The notes under the pieces are model-generated. The model worked only from the letters and a program-made list of their open reading frames with translations. It had not been told where the DNA came from and ran no database searches. Shown one piece after another: positions 1 through 9,330 of a DNA stretch of 64,000 bases. Numbering within the stretch: the stretch's first letter is position 1; every line of letters starts with the position of its first letter. The translations under genes were made by a program, and so were the position numbers. Source of the DNA: Bacillota bacterium (GTDB lineage: Bacteria; Bacillota; Clostridia; Acetivibrionales; DTU013); the NCBI GenBank assembly GCA_023412665.1, contig JAEZCA010000035.1:62001-126000 (forward strand). The letters are read 5' to 3'.

Positions 1-944
1 GCAAAGGGACCTGTCAGGCGATCCATAAGTTTTTCCGGGACGATGAAAAAGAATATGGATGCAGCCAGGATCTCTCTGAGATAAAGCAATGTCTCGGCAG
101 CTCCATTGAAGTATACGGCAAGCACCATATTCCCAAGGACAAAGCCAAGGGCAGCACCGACCCTGCCCAGATTGCCAAGTATCCCGGCAAGCATGCCGCA
201 CAGGGCATATGTGCCTGCAATCGAAGGTGAGAACTCTGATGACATGCTGATAATGAGCCCGATAACGGCGCCAGCCGAAGCGCCGGCTCCAGCTCCGCAT
301 TTATAGCTTAGAAACAGCAGCAGCAGTACACACAATATGTTCCGCAATGAAAATCCAGCGACCTGAAGAGGTCCCAGGCCGGAAAGGATCAGGGCCGCCG
401 TGATGCCCGCGCTGATGACCTCCTCATTGCCGGACAGCACCTTTTTAAAGTTTCCGGACATGATAGGGATTGAGAAACTGAATATAAAATAAAGCGCGAA
501 GCATATGAAGGAGCTGAAAAAAGATTTCAGCACATCATATAGTAAAAATCCTTCAAGTCCGGCCAGCATAAGCTGTGGTACAAGCATGGAAACAAAAAGC
601 ACAGCCGCCGCTTTAATATTCATTTTTTCATTCGTGTATTTCAGAGGAATTGAGAATACACAGAACAAAAGCATACATGCCGCATTAATGTAGACCATTT
701 CCACAGAGCCTTCAAAGACAGCTCCCAACAACACCGCTGCCGCCGTCATTATCCTGATGCCCGTGCTGCCGTATGACGCAGCAAAAAAAGAAGCTCCCAA
801 TGAAAGCAGGCCTGCGATATTGCTGCTTCCAAGAAGGAACGCCGAGATCAGGATCAAAAAATTGTTTTGCTGAAGAAAAAACTTGGTGATAAACTTCATT
901 AAATAGCCGGTCTTGTTCATTTGTATACTGACAGTCTTCATCAT
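1..944 (-). CDS. spoIIE: Stage II sporulation protein E, N-terminal part (cut by window edge)
   Basis: About 314 residues are visible; the gene runs off the left edge. SpoIIE is the membrane-bound serine phosphatase that dephosphorylates SpoIIAA at the sporulation septum and so releases sigma-F. Only the membrane domain is present here: a run of about ten hydrophobic segments with the Gly/Ala-rich stretch KCGAGAGASAGAVIGL and a later LGRVGAALGFVLG, both typical of the SpoIIE membrane region. The FtsZ-binding and PP2C domains lie outside the window. The start is the first ATG of an ATGATG, five bases after a GGGGGG ribosome-binding site at 951-956. Position beyond mfd-spoVT matches the order in other spore-formers. 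Identification rests on this membrane part and on synteny, so the phosphatase part is assumed. Confidence 0.82.
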   Translation of the reverse strand, partial: MMKTVSIQMNKTGYLMKFITKFFLQQNNFLILISAFLLGSSNIAGLLSLGASFFAASYGSTGIRIMTAAAVLLGAVFEGSVEMVYINAACMLLFCVFSIPLKYTNEKMNIKAAAVLFVSMLVPQLMLAGLEGFLLYDVLKSFFSSFICFALYFIFSFSIPIMSGNFKKVLSGNEEVISAGITAALILSGLGPLQVAGFSLRNILCVLLLLFLSYKCGAGAGASAGAVIGLIISMSSEFSPSIAGTYALCGMLAGILGNLGRVGAALGFVLGNMVLAVYFNGAAETLLYLREILAASIFFFIVPEKLMDRLTGPF

Positions 945-965
945 TCGTACCCCCCGTTAACAACG

Positions 966-998
966 ATTATAACGAGGATGACCGGCTTATTTTGTCAT
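966..998 (-). promoter_or_regulatory. Probable Spo0A-dependent promoter of spoIIE
   Basis: On the minus strand a perfect -10 hexamer TATAAT (966-971) is separated by 21 bp from ATGACA (993-998). Too-wide spacing of 21-22 bp is the known hallmark of the Spo0A-activated spoIIE and spoIIG promoters of Bacillus subtilis. The -35 overlaps TGACAAA, one mismatch from the 0A-box core TGNCGAA. The leader to the start codon would be only about 15 bases. Confidence 0.55.
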
Positions 999-1171
999 TT
1001 TTGGAATCCATACCATCAAAAGTTTGTGACACTGACCAACAAAATGCTTTAAAATCATCTGGCTCCTTAGCTTTGATAAAAGAACATGCTGTTTAAATAA
1101 AAGTATAAGGCAGGCAGATTTAATAATTCATTTGTAGAAACACGTCGATATAATTATCCCAGACAACGCAC

Positions 1172-2782
1172 CTATTTTCGTGACCCGCCCTTACTCTGGC
1201 CTCCATTACCTGTTCCGCTATTTTTCCTGCTGTCCGTATTTATCTTTTTACCTTCTTTATTATTTTTACTGTCCTTATTCTTATCCTCATATTCGCCGCC
1301 AGCCTGACCGGCACGGCCCTTACTGCCTTCTAACGGGTTCTTTTCTATCTGCCTTAGAAATTCGTCCTTAAGTTTTTCCCGTTCCTTTATAAGCTCCTCA
1401 GCGGACTTTTCAGGTGCTTTTTTCTCATTGCTGTCAATCTTTTTATCGCTTTGATTTTCTTTCTTATCATTTCTGTTTCCTATGCTGTTGTCTTTATTAT
1501 TGTCTTTGTTGTCTTTGTTGTTGTCTTTGTTGTTGTCTTTATTGTTGTCTTTGTTGTTGCCGCTTCCTATTTTCTCATTTTTATCGTATGTATTCTCTGC
1601 GCCCTTGCTGATGTCCGTTTTCTCATTCTGCCATTTGGATCCCATTACGCCGGTTTCGCTTTTGCTGCTGCTATTGGTTTTGCTGTTGTTATTGCTATCG
1701 CCTTTATTGCTGCTGTTATTGGTTTTGCTGCTGTTATTGCTGTTGCTATCTTTATTGCTGCTGTTACTTTCATTTATGCCGTTTCCTTTACCTGACTCTC
1801 CTTTATTTGCCGGAACAGCTTTTGAATTTTTTCTGGCAATTTCTATGAGCTCTTTGACTGCGGTGTCTTTTACATCATTAAGCTCTTTTTCGGGAAGATG
1901 CTTCAGAGCGTCCTCTATCAGCGCCAGCTTTCCAGGTGTGACTCCCAGCTTCCTAGCTGCCTCCCTTTGTTCATTGCTGGCTTCGCCGACCAATATCTCG
2001 GAGTTAACCTTATCTTTGTCAAGCTCCTTTGAGGCTGTGCTTGCTATTTTCTTCTTCAGTTCGACGGATTTCTTTGAATTGCTGCTGGATACGGTAACCA
2101 TTACCGCATTTTCTATTGCAGGTCCCATGCCGGGCTGCGCCGCATCTCCCTGTGTCTTGGCTCCATCCCCGTCCGGCACGTTCGCTTCCGGCGGATCCTT
2201 TTCCCCTTCAGACGGCGGGGAAGCATTCCCCGGGTCCTGTACACCGTTGCCGGGTGCCTGACTGCCATCACCGGAGATCTGCCCGCTGTTTACGACCGGT
2301 TGGCTGTCCCCGCCCAAGACCTCTGTACTATCTTCATTTTCCGTTGCTGCTTTGAGATAACCATATTCCAGCGCACTGTTCAAAAGCTCAGTAACTCCAT
2401 TGTCAAGCTTCTTATGCCTCAGCTCCTTTTCCATAAGGAGCCTTCTGCCATCATCATTCAACGCCTCTGCGCCAATTATCCTGTCATATATATTTACCGT
2501 AAGCTCAATACTCGGGTTTATGTCAATATCCACATAACTGTACGGCACGGTATAGCTGTAAGCTCCATATCCCACTCCAAGAACAAGCAGGCCAATGGCA
2601 GCCATAGAAGCTGCCCTCGCAATAAGCCTCCTGTTACCGGCAGCACCTGGCAGCTGTCCACACTCCGTCTCCATACCTACTGTCATGCCAGGAAGGGCCC
2701 TGACCTTTTTAAACAGGCCATCCTGTGTAAGTATTACTGCATATTTACCTTTTATCTCTGCAACTATACCTTTCACCTTCAA
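1172..2782 (-). CDS. rsgI: RsgI-type anti-sigma-I factor
   Basis: A 536-residue membrane protein expected to hold SigI inactive at the membrane. Residues 1-50 form the RsgI N-terminal domain (KGIVAEIKGKYAVILTQDG), which binds the sigma factor. One membrane segment follows at about 58-78, then the conserved juxtamembrane block VDIDINPSIELTVN; the Asn-Pro in this block is the reported self-cleavage site of RsgI proteins. The outer part (about 160-536) is low-complexity, rich in Ser, Asn, Lys and Asp, with a tandem run of DNNK units near residues 410-430. It lacks the carbohydrate-binding modules seen in cellulosome-forming species, so the signal it senses is unknown. The start is TTG directly behind GGAAGGGGGC, nine bases after the sigI stop, so the two genes form an operon. 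Confidence 0.9.
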   Translation of the reverse strand: MKVKGIVAEIKGKYAVILTQDGLFKKVRALPGMTVGMETECGQLPGAAGNRRLIARAASMAAIGLLVLGVGYGAYSYTVPYSYVDIDINPSIELTVNIYDRIIGAEALNDDGRRLLMEKELRHKKLDNGVTELLNSALEYGYLKAATENEDSTEVLGGDSQPVVNSGQISGDGSQAPGNGVQDPGNASPPSEGEKDPPEANVPDGDGAKTQGDAAQPGMGPAIENAVMVTVSSSNSKKSVELKKKIASTASKELDKDKVNSEILVGEASNEQREAARKLGVTPGKLALIEDALKHLPEKELNDVKDTAVKELIEIARKNSKAVPANKGESGKGNGINESNSSNKDSNSNNSSKTNNSSNKGDSNNNSKTNSSSKSETGVMGSKWQNEKTDISKGAENTYDKNEKIGSGNNKDNNKDNNKDNNKDNKDNNKDNSIGNRNDKKENQSDKKIDSNEKKAPEKSAEELIKEREKLKDEFLRQIEKNPLEGSKGRAGQAGGEYEDKNKDSKNNKEGKKINTDSRKNSGTGNGGQSKGGSRK

Positions 2783-2791
2783 GCCCCCTTC

Positions 2792-3490
2792 CTACAATTT
2801 TATGTAATCCTTTATGTATTCATAATCACCTATTGCAATCACAACTACCGCTATTATATATTTTCGGAATCGTTCGATTAATTTCCGGGGTAATCCCGAC
2901 AGTTTTTCCAGCTCCGCTACGGGCAGATACTTTTTTATTATGACAGGCTGCAGTATATCGGGATTTGATAAAATGACGCCCGCCAGCTCCGCACATTGCT
3001 GTCTGGTTTTTCTGTGCTTCGGTGATACCCTGGCCAGATCCCGGTATGTTATGTTCCATTGCGCCAGCTCCCTGCCAAGCTCCTGAAGCTCAAGCCTTCT
3101 TTGCTCAGCCAGCTTCTGGTCTGAATAGTTCCGTATGGCCTCGTCGCTGCTCAGGTCATACTCCTCTTCCCTTTCCTCCATATAAAGATTCAGCGAAATA
3201 ACATTACTGTGACGTTTTTCACTCCTGTAATAGTCAATGAGCCTTCTCTTGATAACATTTCGTGAAAAAGTGAAGAAGTTTCCCTTTGTGCTGTCAAATG
3301 AATTTATTGCCTCAACAAATGCGATCATGGATATACTCAATTCATCATCGGTCCCGTAGTTCATATATCTTCCGACAACTTTTTCAGCGCAGGATGCAAT
3401 AAAAGGTTTGTATTCCTCTACAAATCTTCCGGTCTTTTCAGTGTTGTTGCGAATGCCCTCCAGTCGGGCATTTATTGCGTCAAACTGCAT
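2792..3490 (-). CDS. sigI: RNA polymerase sigma factor SigI
   Basis: A 232-residue sigma-70-related factor of the SigI group, tied to heat or cell-wall polysaccharide responses in other Firmicutes. The central stretch DELSISMIAFVEAINSFDSTKGNFFTFSRNVIKRRLIDYYR is the region-2 type core. The C-terminal half carries LEKLSGLPRKLIERFRKYIIA, the DNA-binding end typical of SigI. I start the gene at ATG 3490, behind GGGGGAATGGGG; an upstream in-frame ATG at 3520 has a weaker site. It is the first gene of the sigI-rsgI operon, whose promoter must lie between 3491 and the terminator at 3655-3687. Confidence 0.9.
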   Translation of the reverse strand: MQFDAINARLEGIRNNTEKTGRFVEEYKPFIASCAEKVVGRYMNYGTDDELSISMIAFVEAINSFDSTKGNFFTFSRNVIKRRLIDYYRSEKRHSNVISLNLYMEEREEEYDLSSDEAIRNYSDQKLAEQRRLELQELGRELAQWNITYRDLARVSPKHRKTRQQCAELAGVILSNPDILQPVIIKKYLPVAELEKLSGLPRKLIERFRKYIIAVVVIAIGDYEYIKDYIKL

Positions 3491-3654
3491 GGTTACCCCA
3501 TTCCCCCGGCTGATATTTCGCATCAGATGAACTCTGTCCCGCACGGTACGAAATGATTATAGCATATATGCCCGTTGCCAGGAGGCTATGACATTGTTTA
3601 GTAATTTGGATGTAATATTTCAGAAAAATTTGACGAAAAATTCTAGAATAACAC

Positions 3655-3687
3655 AAAAACAGCAGACACTTCCCTTCTGCTGTTTTT
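3655..3687. terminator. Rho-independent terminator downstream of spoVT
   Basis: A perfect 12-bp inverted repeat, AAAAACAGCAGA (3655-3666) with TCTGCTGTTTTT (3676-3687), closes a 9-base loop. A/T runs on both sides let it act in both directions. It would end transcripts from spoVT and insulates the sigI promoter. Confidence 0.75.
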
Positions 3688-3803
3688 ATAACGCTTCCGT
3701 TTAGAAGGAAATTTCTCGTTCACAGAAAAATTCCCTAACCTCTTCGGCGTTCCAATGAGACGTCTCGTCTCCTCGCTACACAGATATTCATTTGTCATAT
3801 CTG
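3688..3803. repeat. Diverged copy D of the structured intergenic repeat
   Basis: The stretch starts with ATAACGCTTC and continues through GGAAATTTCTCGTTCACAG and AACCTCTTCGGCGTTCCAA, which line up in order with the copies at 54.6 and 63.7 kb. The closing stem is AACGC (3690-3694) with GCGTT (3747-3751), where other copies have AACAC/GTGTT: a base-pair change with pairing kept. It ends against the 3' end of spoVT, as the other long copies end against genes. Confidence 0.5.
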
Positions 3804-3804
3804 A

Positions 3805-4359
3805 TTACTGCTCCATCTGTTTCCCAAGAAATCCTGCCGCTGACTGAGCGAGTTTCGCTTCGACCTCTCCCATTTTACTGTTCGGATCTGTGGATAAAAG
3901 CATTACAGCGCCTATGGGATCACCCTCCGAAATGATAGGAGACACCACCTGCGAAGCATATTTCCTTTCAGAACCTTCATCAGCCAATATGGATATGCTT
4001 TTGTCTTCCGATGATTTTACCACCAGAGTCGTTTTTTCTTCAATGACCCTTTCAACCTCGGGGCTCAGAGATTTTTCCAGAAACTCCTTCTTGGACGCAC
4101 CTGACACTGCAATTATCGTATCACGGTCTGCTATGCAGGTTATATGTCCGCTGGTTTTGTGGATAGATTCAGCATATTGTGTCGCAAAATCGCCCAATTC
4201 ACCTATAGGAGAATATTTCTTAAGTATCACTTCACCTTCTTTATCGGTGAATATTTCCAGAGGGTCGCCTTCCCTGATTCGTAATGTCCTTCGGATCTCC
4301 TTGGGTATCACAACCCTGCCAAGATCATCTATTCTCCGCACAATACCGGTTGCCTTCAA
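3805..4359 (-). CDS. spoVT: Stage V sporulation protein T (SpoVT), AbrB-type regulator
   Basis: A 184-residue DNA-binding regulator that acts in the forespore and tunes sigma-G dependent genes. Residues 1-50 are the AbrB/SpoVT swapped-hairpin domain (MKATGIVRRIDDLGRVVIPKEIRRTLRI), nearly invariant in the family. Residues about 55-180 form the GAF-like C-terminal domain. Length equals the usual 178-185. The start ATG has AAGGAGG upstream. It stands alone between two terminator or repeat regions, consistent with separate late-sporulation control. Confidence 0.96.
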   Translation of the reverse strand: MKATGIVRRIDDLGRVVIPKEIRRTLRIREGDPLEIFTDKEGEVILKKYSPIGELGDFATQYAESIHKTSGHITCIADRDTIIAVSGASKKEFLEKSLSPEVERVIEEKTTLVVKSSEDKSISILADEGSERKYASQVVSPIISEGDPIGAVMLLSTDPNSKMGEVEAKLAQSAAGFLGKQMEQ

Positions 4360-4400
4360 TGTCGTTACCTCCTTAACTGAATTGTTTCACATTGCTTTTT

Positions 4401-4430
4401 TATTATTCATTGTTTATTGGAGTTTTATAC
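4401..4430 (-). promoter_or_regulatory. Sigma-G-like promoter of spoVT
   Basis: Minus strand: GTATA (4426-4430) fits the forespore -35 form gHATR. It is followed after exactly 18 bp by AATAATA (4401-4407), one mismatch from the -10 form CATWHTA. spoVT is sigma-G dependent in B. subtilis, so place and match agree. The consensus is loose and AT-rich sequence gives chance hits. Confidence 0.45.
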
Positions 4431-4529
4431 ATATGAGGCTATTTGAGAAAAACTTAAACACAAAATCAAAGGACCGCCAGTAAAGGCAGCCCTCTGCAAC
4501 AAAATCAATATTTTACAATACTATCCGGA

Positions 4530-5672
4530 TTATCTGATACTGTTGTAATTATCTTCATTCAGATCAAATTTGGCATTGTCGACCAAATCATTTACTCTTT
4601 GTTCATATATTTGCATCTTGACAAAAGTCGGATCGAATTCATAATAGTTCTCTGCACACTTAAGGCTGACAGGCTCTCCTTCTCCATACTTTTCCTCGAG
4701 CTTTATGATATGGTAGCCGTATGCAGTCTTGACAGGTGTGCTTGTGATTTGTCCGGGTTCCAGTGAAAATGCGGCGTTTTCAAATTCCCCGACCATGGCG
4801 CCCTTGCCGAAAAGGTAGTCCCCGCCCCATTGGCTTGAGCCATCCTCGGAAAACTCTTTTGCGAGAGCTGCAAAATCCTCACCCGCCTGCAGTCTTGCTA
4901 TAAGCCCTTCAGCTTTTTCCCTTGCAGCTTTATCATCTTCCTCTGTAGAATCCTCGGGCACCAACAGGAGTATATGCCTTGCCCATACTGCTTCACCTGC
5001 ATTATATCTGAATTCCGTGTCAGCCTTGAAGAATTCGGGATTTTTCTCATAGTTGGCTTTGACATCCGCATCTGTGTCAGGTATTTTCTTTATCTCGTCC
5101 GATTGATACTTCTGCACTATAACTGTCTGGATCTGGGCATTTCTCAGATCGTCTATCGAGAATCCGTATTCCTGCTGGAATGCCTTGTTTGCTCTTATTT
5201 CGTTGCCCTCGCCCATTGTATCTATTATGCTGGTCTGGATCGTGCTGTCGATGCTGCTCTTCTCTTCATCGGTCAAAGTGACCTTTGCCTCTATGGCTTT
5301 TTTATACTGTACCTTTGTATACTTAAGTTCATCGATAGCTTTCTTTTTTGCAACCTCGACCGCATCCTCTCCTCCGATCTTTGTTGCCCAGAAGGTTTCC
5401 TCCGATATGTTGGGGTCTTCCTGTGAAGCGTAATAGTACATCATCTGCTTCTGCACTTCAAGGTAATACTTGAATTCACCGGCGGATATCCTCTCTCCGT
5501 CGATGGTCGCAACTGTGTTTCCGGCCGTATTTAACCATACTGCCAGCCCTATAGCGATAACAGCAACTGCTGCAAAAGCTATCAGGCCATACTTCACAAA
5601 CAGCGGCAGCCTGATCTTATCATCGTCTGACAGCTTGCCGCCATTTTTAGTTCCTGACTTGTTATTATCCAA
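4530..5672 (-). CDS. Membrane-anchored PpiC-type peptidyl-prolyl isomerase (PrsA/SurA-like foldase)
   Basis: A 380-residue extracytoplasmic chaperone expected to help secreted proteins fold. A short cytoplasmic N-terminus is followed by one membrane segment at about 25-47 (YGLIAFAAVAVIAIGLAVWL). No lipobox cysteine is visible, so it is anchored by a helix and not by lipid as in B. subtilis PrsA. A SurA-N type helical region (IDGERISAGEFKYYLEVQ) spans about 55-210. The parvulin domain is at about 225-320 (WARHILLLVP, GGDYLFGKGAMVGEFENAAF, YGYHIIKLEE). The start follows GGAGAG. The gene sits between mfd and spoVT, a place often held by a foldase in Clostridia. Confidence 0.88.
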   Translation of the reverse strand: MDNNKSGTKNGGKLSDDDKIRLPLFVKYGLIAFAAVAVIAIGLAVWLNTAGNTVATIDGERISAGEFKYYLEVQKQMMYYYASQEDPNISEETFWATKIGGEDAVEVAKKKAIDELKYTKVQYKKAIEAKVTLTDEEKSSIDSTIQTSIIDTMGEGNEIRANKAFQQEYGFSIDDLRNAQIQTVIVQKYQSDEIKKIPDTDADVKANYEKNPEFFKADTEFRYNAGEAVWARHILLLVPEDSTEEDDKAAREKAEGLIARLQAGEDFAALAKEFSEDGSSQWGGDYLFGKGAMVGEFENAAFSLEPGQITSTPVKTAYGYHIIKLEEKYGEGEPVSLKCAENYYEFDPTFVKMQIYEQRVNDLVDNAKFDLNEDNYNSIR

Positions 5673-5809
5673 AGCTATCTCTCCTCATAAAGAAAATATA
5701 AAACAAATACCGCCATGGTGTATTCAGTGCACTGTCACCCAAAAGCTTTCAAGGCGGGGAACATTAACAAAAGATCGTTAAGCGATACATAATACATTAT
5801 AATAGATTA

Positions 5810-8800
5810 TCAGCCCACTTCAAAGCTTTTTAAATCCTGTAATAAAATCTTAATATTATCTAGCCTGTCGTCGCTGCGGCTTGATGGAAGCCTGTAAACA
5901 AGATACGGTGAAGCTCCTGCATTGAACAGCAGCTGCCTTTTGTATTTCTCGGCTGCTTTTGCTATTACCTGGAAATTTATTTTTTTTGCATCCGACATAC
6001 TGAATATGATCGTATCATTCTTTTCGGATACTGATGAAAATCCAAGCAAACGAGCCAACGCCTTGATAAGCGCTATCTTGGTCAAATTTCTGACCGGACC
6101 GGGCAGGTCTCCATATCTGTCTGTCAGTTCATCTTCTATATCGATGGCATCGTTCTCATTCTGTATAGCAGCTATCTTCTTGTACATTTCTATCTTTTTG
6201 CTCTCAACTCCGATATATGAATCATCTATATATGCATTCACATTTATGTCTATGGTGGTTTCGGCCTCCTCCCTGCGCAGAGGCTCGCCCTTGAGTTCCC
6301 GTACGGCCTCGTCGAGGAGCCGGCAGTACATGTCATAGCCGACAGACTCCATATGCCCGTGCTGCTCGGGTCCCAGCAGGTTCCCGGCGCCGCGGATCTC
6401 CATATCGCGCATCGCTATCTTGAAGCCTGAACCGAGCTCCGTGAATTCCTTGATTGCCTGGAGTCTTTTTTCCGCAACCTCAGATACGATTTTGTCCTTT
6501 TTGTATGTTATATATGCATAGGCAAGCCTGTTTGATCTGCCTACCCTTCCCCTCAGCTGGTAAAGCTGAGCCAGGCCCATCCTGTCCGCATCCTCTACGA
6601 TTATTGTATTTACATTGGGCATGTCAAGCCCCGATTCGATAATAGTGGTACATACCAATACATCAAACTCTCCCTTTATAAAGCTGAACATTATATCTTC
6701 CAGCTGTCTCTCATCCATCTGCCCATGTGCAACCGCCACCCGCGCCTCGGGGACCATTGCCTGTATCTCGGAAGCTCTCATATCAATAGTCCTTACACGG
6801 TTATACAGATAAAACACCTGCCCATGCCTGCCAAGCTCCCTTATGATGGCATCCTTGATCACATCCCTGTTATATTCCATCACATAGGTCTGCACCGGAT
6901 ACCTCTCCTCGGGAGGATCCTCTATGACGCTGATATCTCTGATCCCGGACAGGGACATATGAAGTGTCCTTGGTATGGGAGTTGCTGTAAGTGTGAGCAC
7001 ATCCACTCCCGGCGCCAAATTTTTCAGCTGTTCCTTGTGCTGCACGCCAAAGCGCTGCTCTTCATCAATGACAAGCAGTCCAAGGTTCTTGAAGTGTATG
7101 TCCTTTTGGAGCAGCCGGTGGGTACCGACAAGAACGTCAATATTTCCAGCCTTGACTTCCTTTAATATCTTCTTCTGCTCCGATTGAGACCTGAAGCGGC
7201 TGACCATTTCAACAGTCACGGGAAAATCCTTCAGCCGCTCGGCGAAGCTGTTGTACTGCTGCTGTGCCAGCACTGTGGTAGGCACCAGATAGGCTACCTG
7301 CCTGCCATCCATTGCAGCCTTGAATATAGCCCGGATGGCCACCTCGGTCTTGCCATAGCCCACATCTCCACAAAGGAGCCTATCCATTACCTTTCCGGAT
7401 TCCATGTCTTCCTTTATCTCTTCGATGCATTTGAGCTGGTCCTCTGTCTCCTCATAGGGAAACTGCTCTTCAAACTGCTTCTGCCAAACCGTGTCCTGTG
7501 AATACTTATACCCCTTTATGGCAGCTCTTTGCGCATAAAGCTTTATCAGCTCCGCCGCCAGCTCCTTGAGTGATTCCCTGACTCTGTTCTTTGTTTTGAT
7601 CCAGTCAGTGCCGCCCAGCTTGCTGACCTTCGGCAGCTTCCCCTCCGAGCCTATATACTTCTGTATCAGATCCATCTGGTTCGTCGGTATATACAGGAAT
7701 GCATCTTCCTGATAGCGTATCTTCAGGTAATCCTTTTTAACGCCATCCACTGAAAGCTTTTCCATGCCTATGTACTGGCCTATTCCATGAGACTGGTGCA
7801 CTACATAATCGCCTATATCCAGTTCGGAAAAGAAGCTGATGGGGCGGCCTTTATGCTTTCCATGGCTCTTTGCCTGCTTTTTTCTGTCCTGACCGAACAC
7901 TTCCTTGTCGCTGATCACAGTAAAGCCGATGGACGGATACTCAAAGCCCTTGTTCAGGCTGCCGTGGGTTATTATCATCTGGCCCGGCTGCATAGGCTCA
8001 TGCACCCGATCCATGTAAACTGCTTCCAGGCCTTTGTCCGCCAGTGATTCTCTAAGCCTTTCACCTCTCCCTTTTGTTCCGGAGAGAAGCAGTACCCTGC
8101 TCCTTCCCTGTTTCCATGCAGTCAGGCTTTCAACAAGCAGCTCCATGCTTCCCTGGAATGATCCGATTATCCTGCAGGGTATGGTGTATATCAGTGAATT
8201 CCTGGACGCAATGCTGTCAGGGTTGACCGTGTTCAGATAGACTGTCTTCTTCTTTACTATGCTGCTGTAAACTGCAGTGTAGTCAAAGAACATCTCAATA
8301 CTCTGGGGCAGCAGCATTCCTTTGCCCATCAGTGCCTTACATATCTCCGCATGCTCGAGGAGCAGGTTGTCCAGACGCTGTTCCTGCCTGACGGGCTCAT
8401 CCATGAATACAAGCACATCATCTCCGGCATAGTCGGTCAGAAAGGCAGGGTCATCTGCTATATATGAAATGTATCTGTCAATTCCCGGGAAATACCATGA
8501 TTCCTTGAAGCGCTCCATATCTGCTTCTATTTTTAGAGATAAGCTGTTATTTTTCTTTCCTGCGGAGGAAAGATCATTTTTCACAGCCTTCAGTATTTTA
8601 TTCTTCTTTTCCTGATCAAATATCATTTCACGGGCAGGCAGGATCCGTACCTTATCCACACGGCCTGTCGAACGCTGCGTATTTGTATCGAACCATCTGA
8701 TCGAATCGATTTCATCCCCGAAAAATTCAAATCTGACCGCATTTTCAGAATCCACGGGGAATATGTCCACTATTCCGCCCCGGACTGCAAACTGTCCCTT

Positions 8801-9307
8801 TCTCTCTACGGATTCCACTCTTTCATAAGCCGAGATCACAAGCCTTCGAACCAGCTCTTCCATATCCATCCGTGTATTTTGGTCTATTTCGGTCACATAC
8901 TGCCTGAACATTTCCGGCCGGATCATTTTATGGGAAAGGGCTTCCACCGATGTCACAACAAAGCCGTATTCTCCCCTGCTGATCCTGTCGATGGCCGCCA
9001 GCCTCTGGTATACCGTATCGTAGCTCTTTGCCTCGACATCATACAGCATTATCTCCTTGGCCGGGAAGAATATCACCTCTTCACCCATGAAAAAAGTAAG
9101 GTCCTCATAAAGCTTTCTGGCATGCATTTCGTTGAATGCGACAAAAATACCCTTACGGCCGCAATGGCTGCAAAGGGCATATGAAATGTGGGCCTTTTGT
9201 GATTCAGAGGGCCCTGTGATGCTGACTGGCCTCGTATAGCTCCGGATCGATCCCAATATATCCGTATACTCTTCCAGTTCCAATAGCGGGGCTGTAAAAT
9301 TTATCAT
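5810..9307 (-). CDS. mfd: Transcription-repair coupling factor Mfd
   Basis: A protein of about 1165 residues that removes RNA polymerase stalled at DNA damage and recruits UvrA. Domains in order: UvrB-like N-terminal part (1 to about 330), the RNA-polymerase-interacting CarD-like domain (about 485-550, GDYVVHQSHGIGQYIGMEKL), then the RecG-like translocase with Walker A GDVGYGKT (near 646), the DEEQ box (near 746), TATPIPRTLHMSL, and the autoinhibitory C-terminal domain. I start at ATG 9307 behind GGAAGG; an in-frame TTG at 9319 lies inside that site. Length is normal. It follows pth closely on the same strand. Confidence 0.98.
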   Translation of the reverse strand: MINFTAPLLELEEYTDILGSIRSYTRPVSITGPSESQKAHISYALCSHCGRKGIFVAFNEMHARKLYEDLTFFMGEEVIFFPAKEIMLYDVEAKSYDTVYQRLAAIDRISRGEYGFVVTSVEALSHKMIRPEMFRQYVTEIDQNTRMDMEELVRRLVISAYERVESVERKGQFAVRGGIVDIFPVDSENAVRFEFFGDEIDSIRWFDTNTQRSTGRVDKVRILPAREMIFDQEKKNKILKAVKNDLSSAGKKNNSLSLKIEADMERFKESWYFPGIDRYISYIADDPAFLTDYAGDDVLVFMDEPVRQEQRLDNLLLEHAEICKALMGKGMLLPQSIEMFFDYTAVYSSIVKKKTVYLNTVNPDSIASRNSLIYTIPCRIIGSFQGSMELLVESLTAWKQGRSRVLLLSGTKGRGERLRESLADKGLEAVYMDRVHEPMQPGQMIITHGSLNKGFEYPSIGFTVISDKEVFGQDRKKQAKSHGKHKGRPISFFSELDIGDYVVHQSHGIGQYIGMEKLSVDGVKKDYLKIRYQEDAFLYIPTNQMDLIQKYIGSEGKLPKVSKLGGTDWIKTKNRVRESLKELAAELIKLYAQRAAIKGYKYSQDTVWQKQFEEQFPYEETEDQLKCIEEIKEDMESGKVMDRLLCGDVGYGKTEVAIRAIFKAAMDGRQVAYLVPTTVLAQQQYNSFAERLKDFPVTVEMVSRFRSQSEQKKILKEVKAGNIDVLVGTHRLLQKDIHFKNLGLLVIDEEQRFGVQHKEQLKNLAPGVDVLTLTATPIPRTLHMSLSGIRDISVIEDPPEERYPVQTYVMEYNRDVIKDAIIRELGRHGQVFYLYNRVRTIDMRASEIQAMVPEARVAVAHGQMDERQLEDIMFSFIKGEFDVLVCTTIIESGLDMPNVNTIIVEDADRMGLAQLYQLRGRVGRSNRLAYAYITYKKDKIVSEVAEKRLQAIKEFTELGSGFKIAMRDMEIRGAGNLLGPEQHGHMESVGYDMYCRLLDEAVRELKGEPLRREEAETTIDINVNAYIDDSYIGVESKKIEMYKKIAAIQNENDAIDIEDELTDRYGDLPGPVRNLTKIALIKALARLLGFSSVSEKNDTIIFSMSDAKKINFQVIAKAAEKYKRQLLFNAGASPYLVYRLPSSRSDDRLDNIKILLQDLKSFEVG

Positions 9308-9330
9308 TAAACCTTCCAAGTCCTGATTAC

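Noticed and set aside
1501..1560. Short tandem repeat that could be taken for a CRISPR or minisatellite
   Set aside because: The units are 12 bases (TTGTTGTCTTTG-like) with no spacers and encode DNNK repeats in RsgI.
1482..2261. 259-codon Leu-rich frame on the plus strand, and its overlapping companions at 1414-1795
   Set aside because: It is the complement of the low-complexity Ser/Asn/Lys-rich tail of rsgI. It lacks a ribosome-binding site and any domain.
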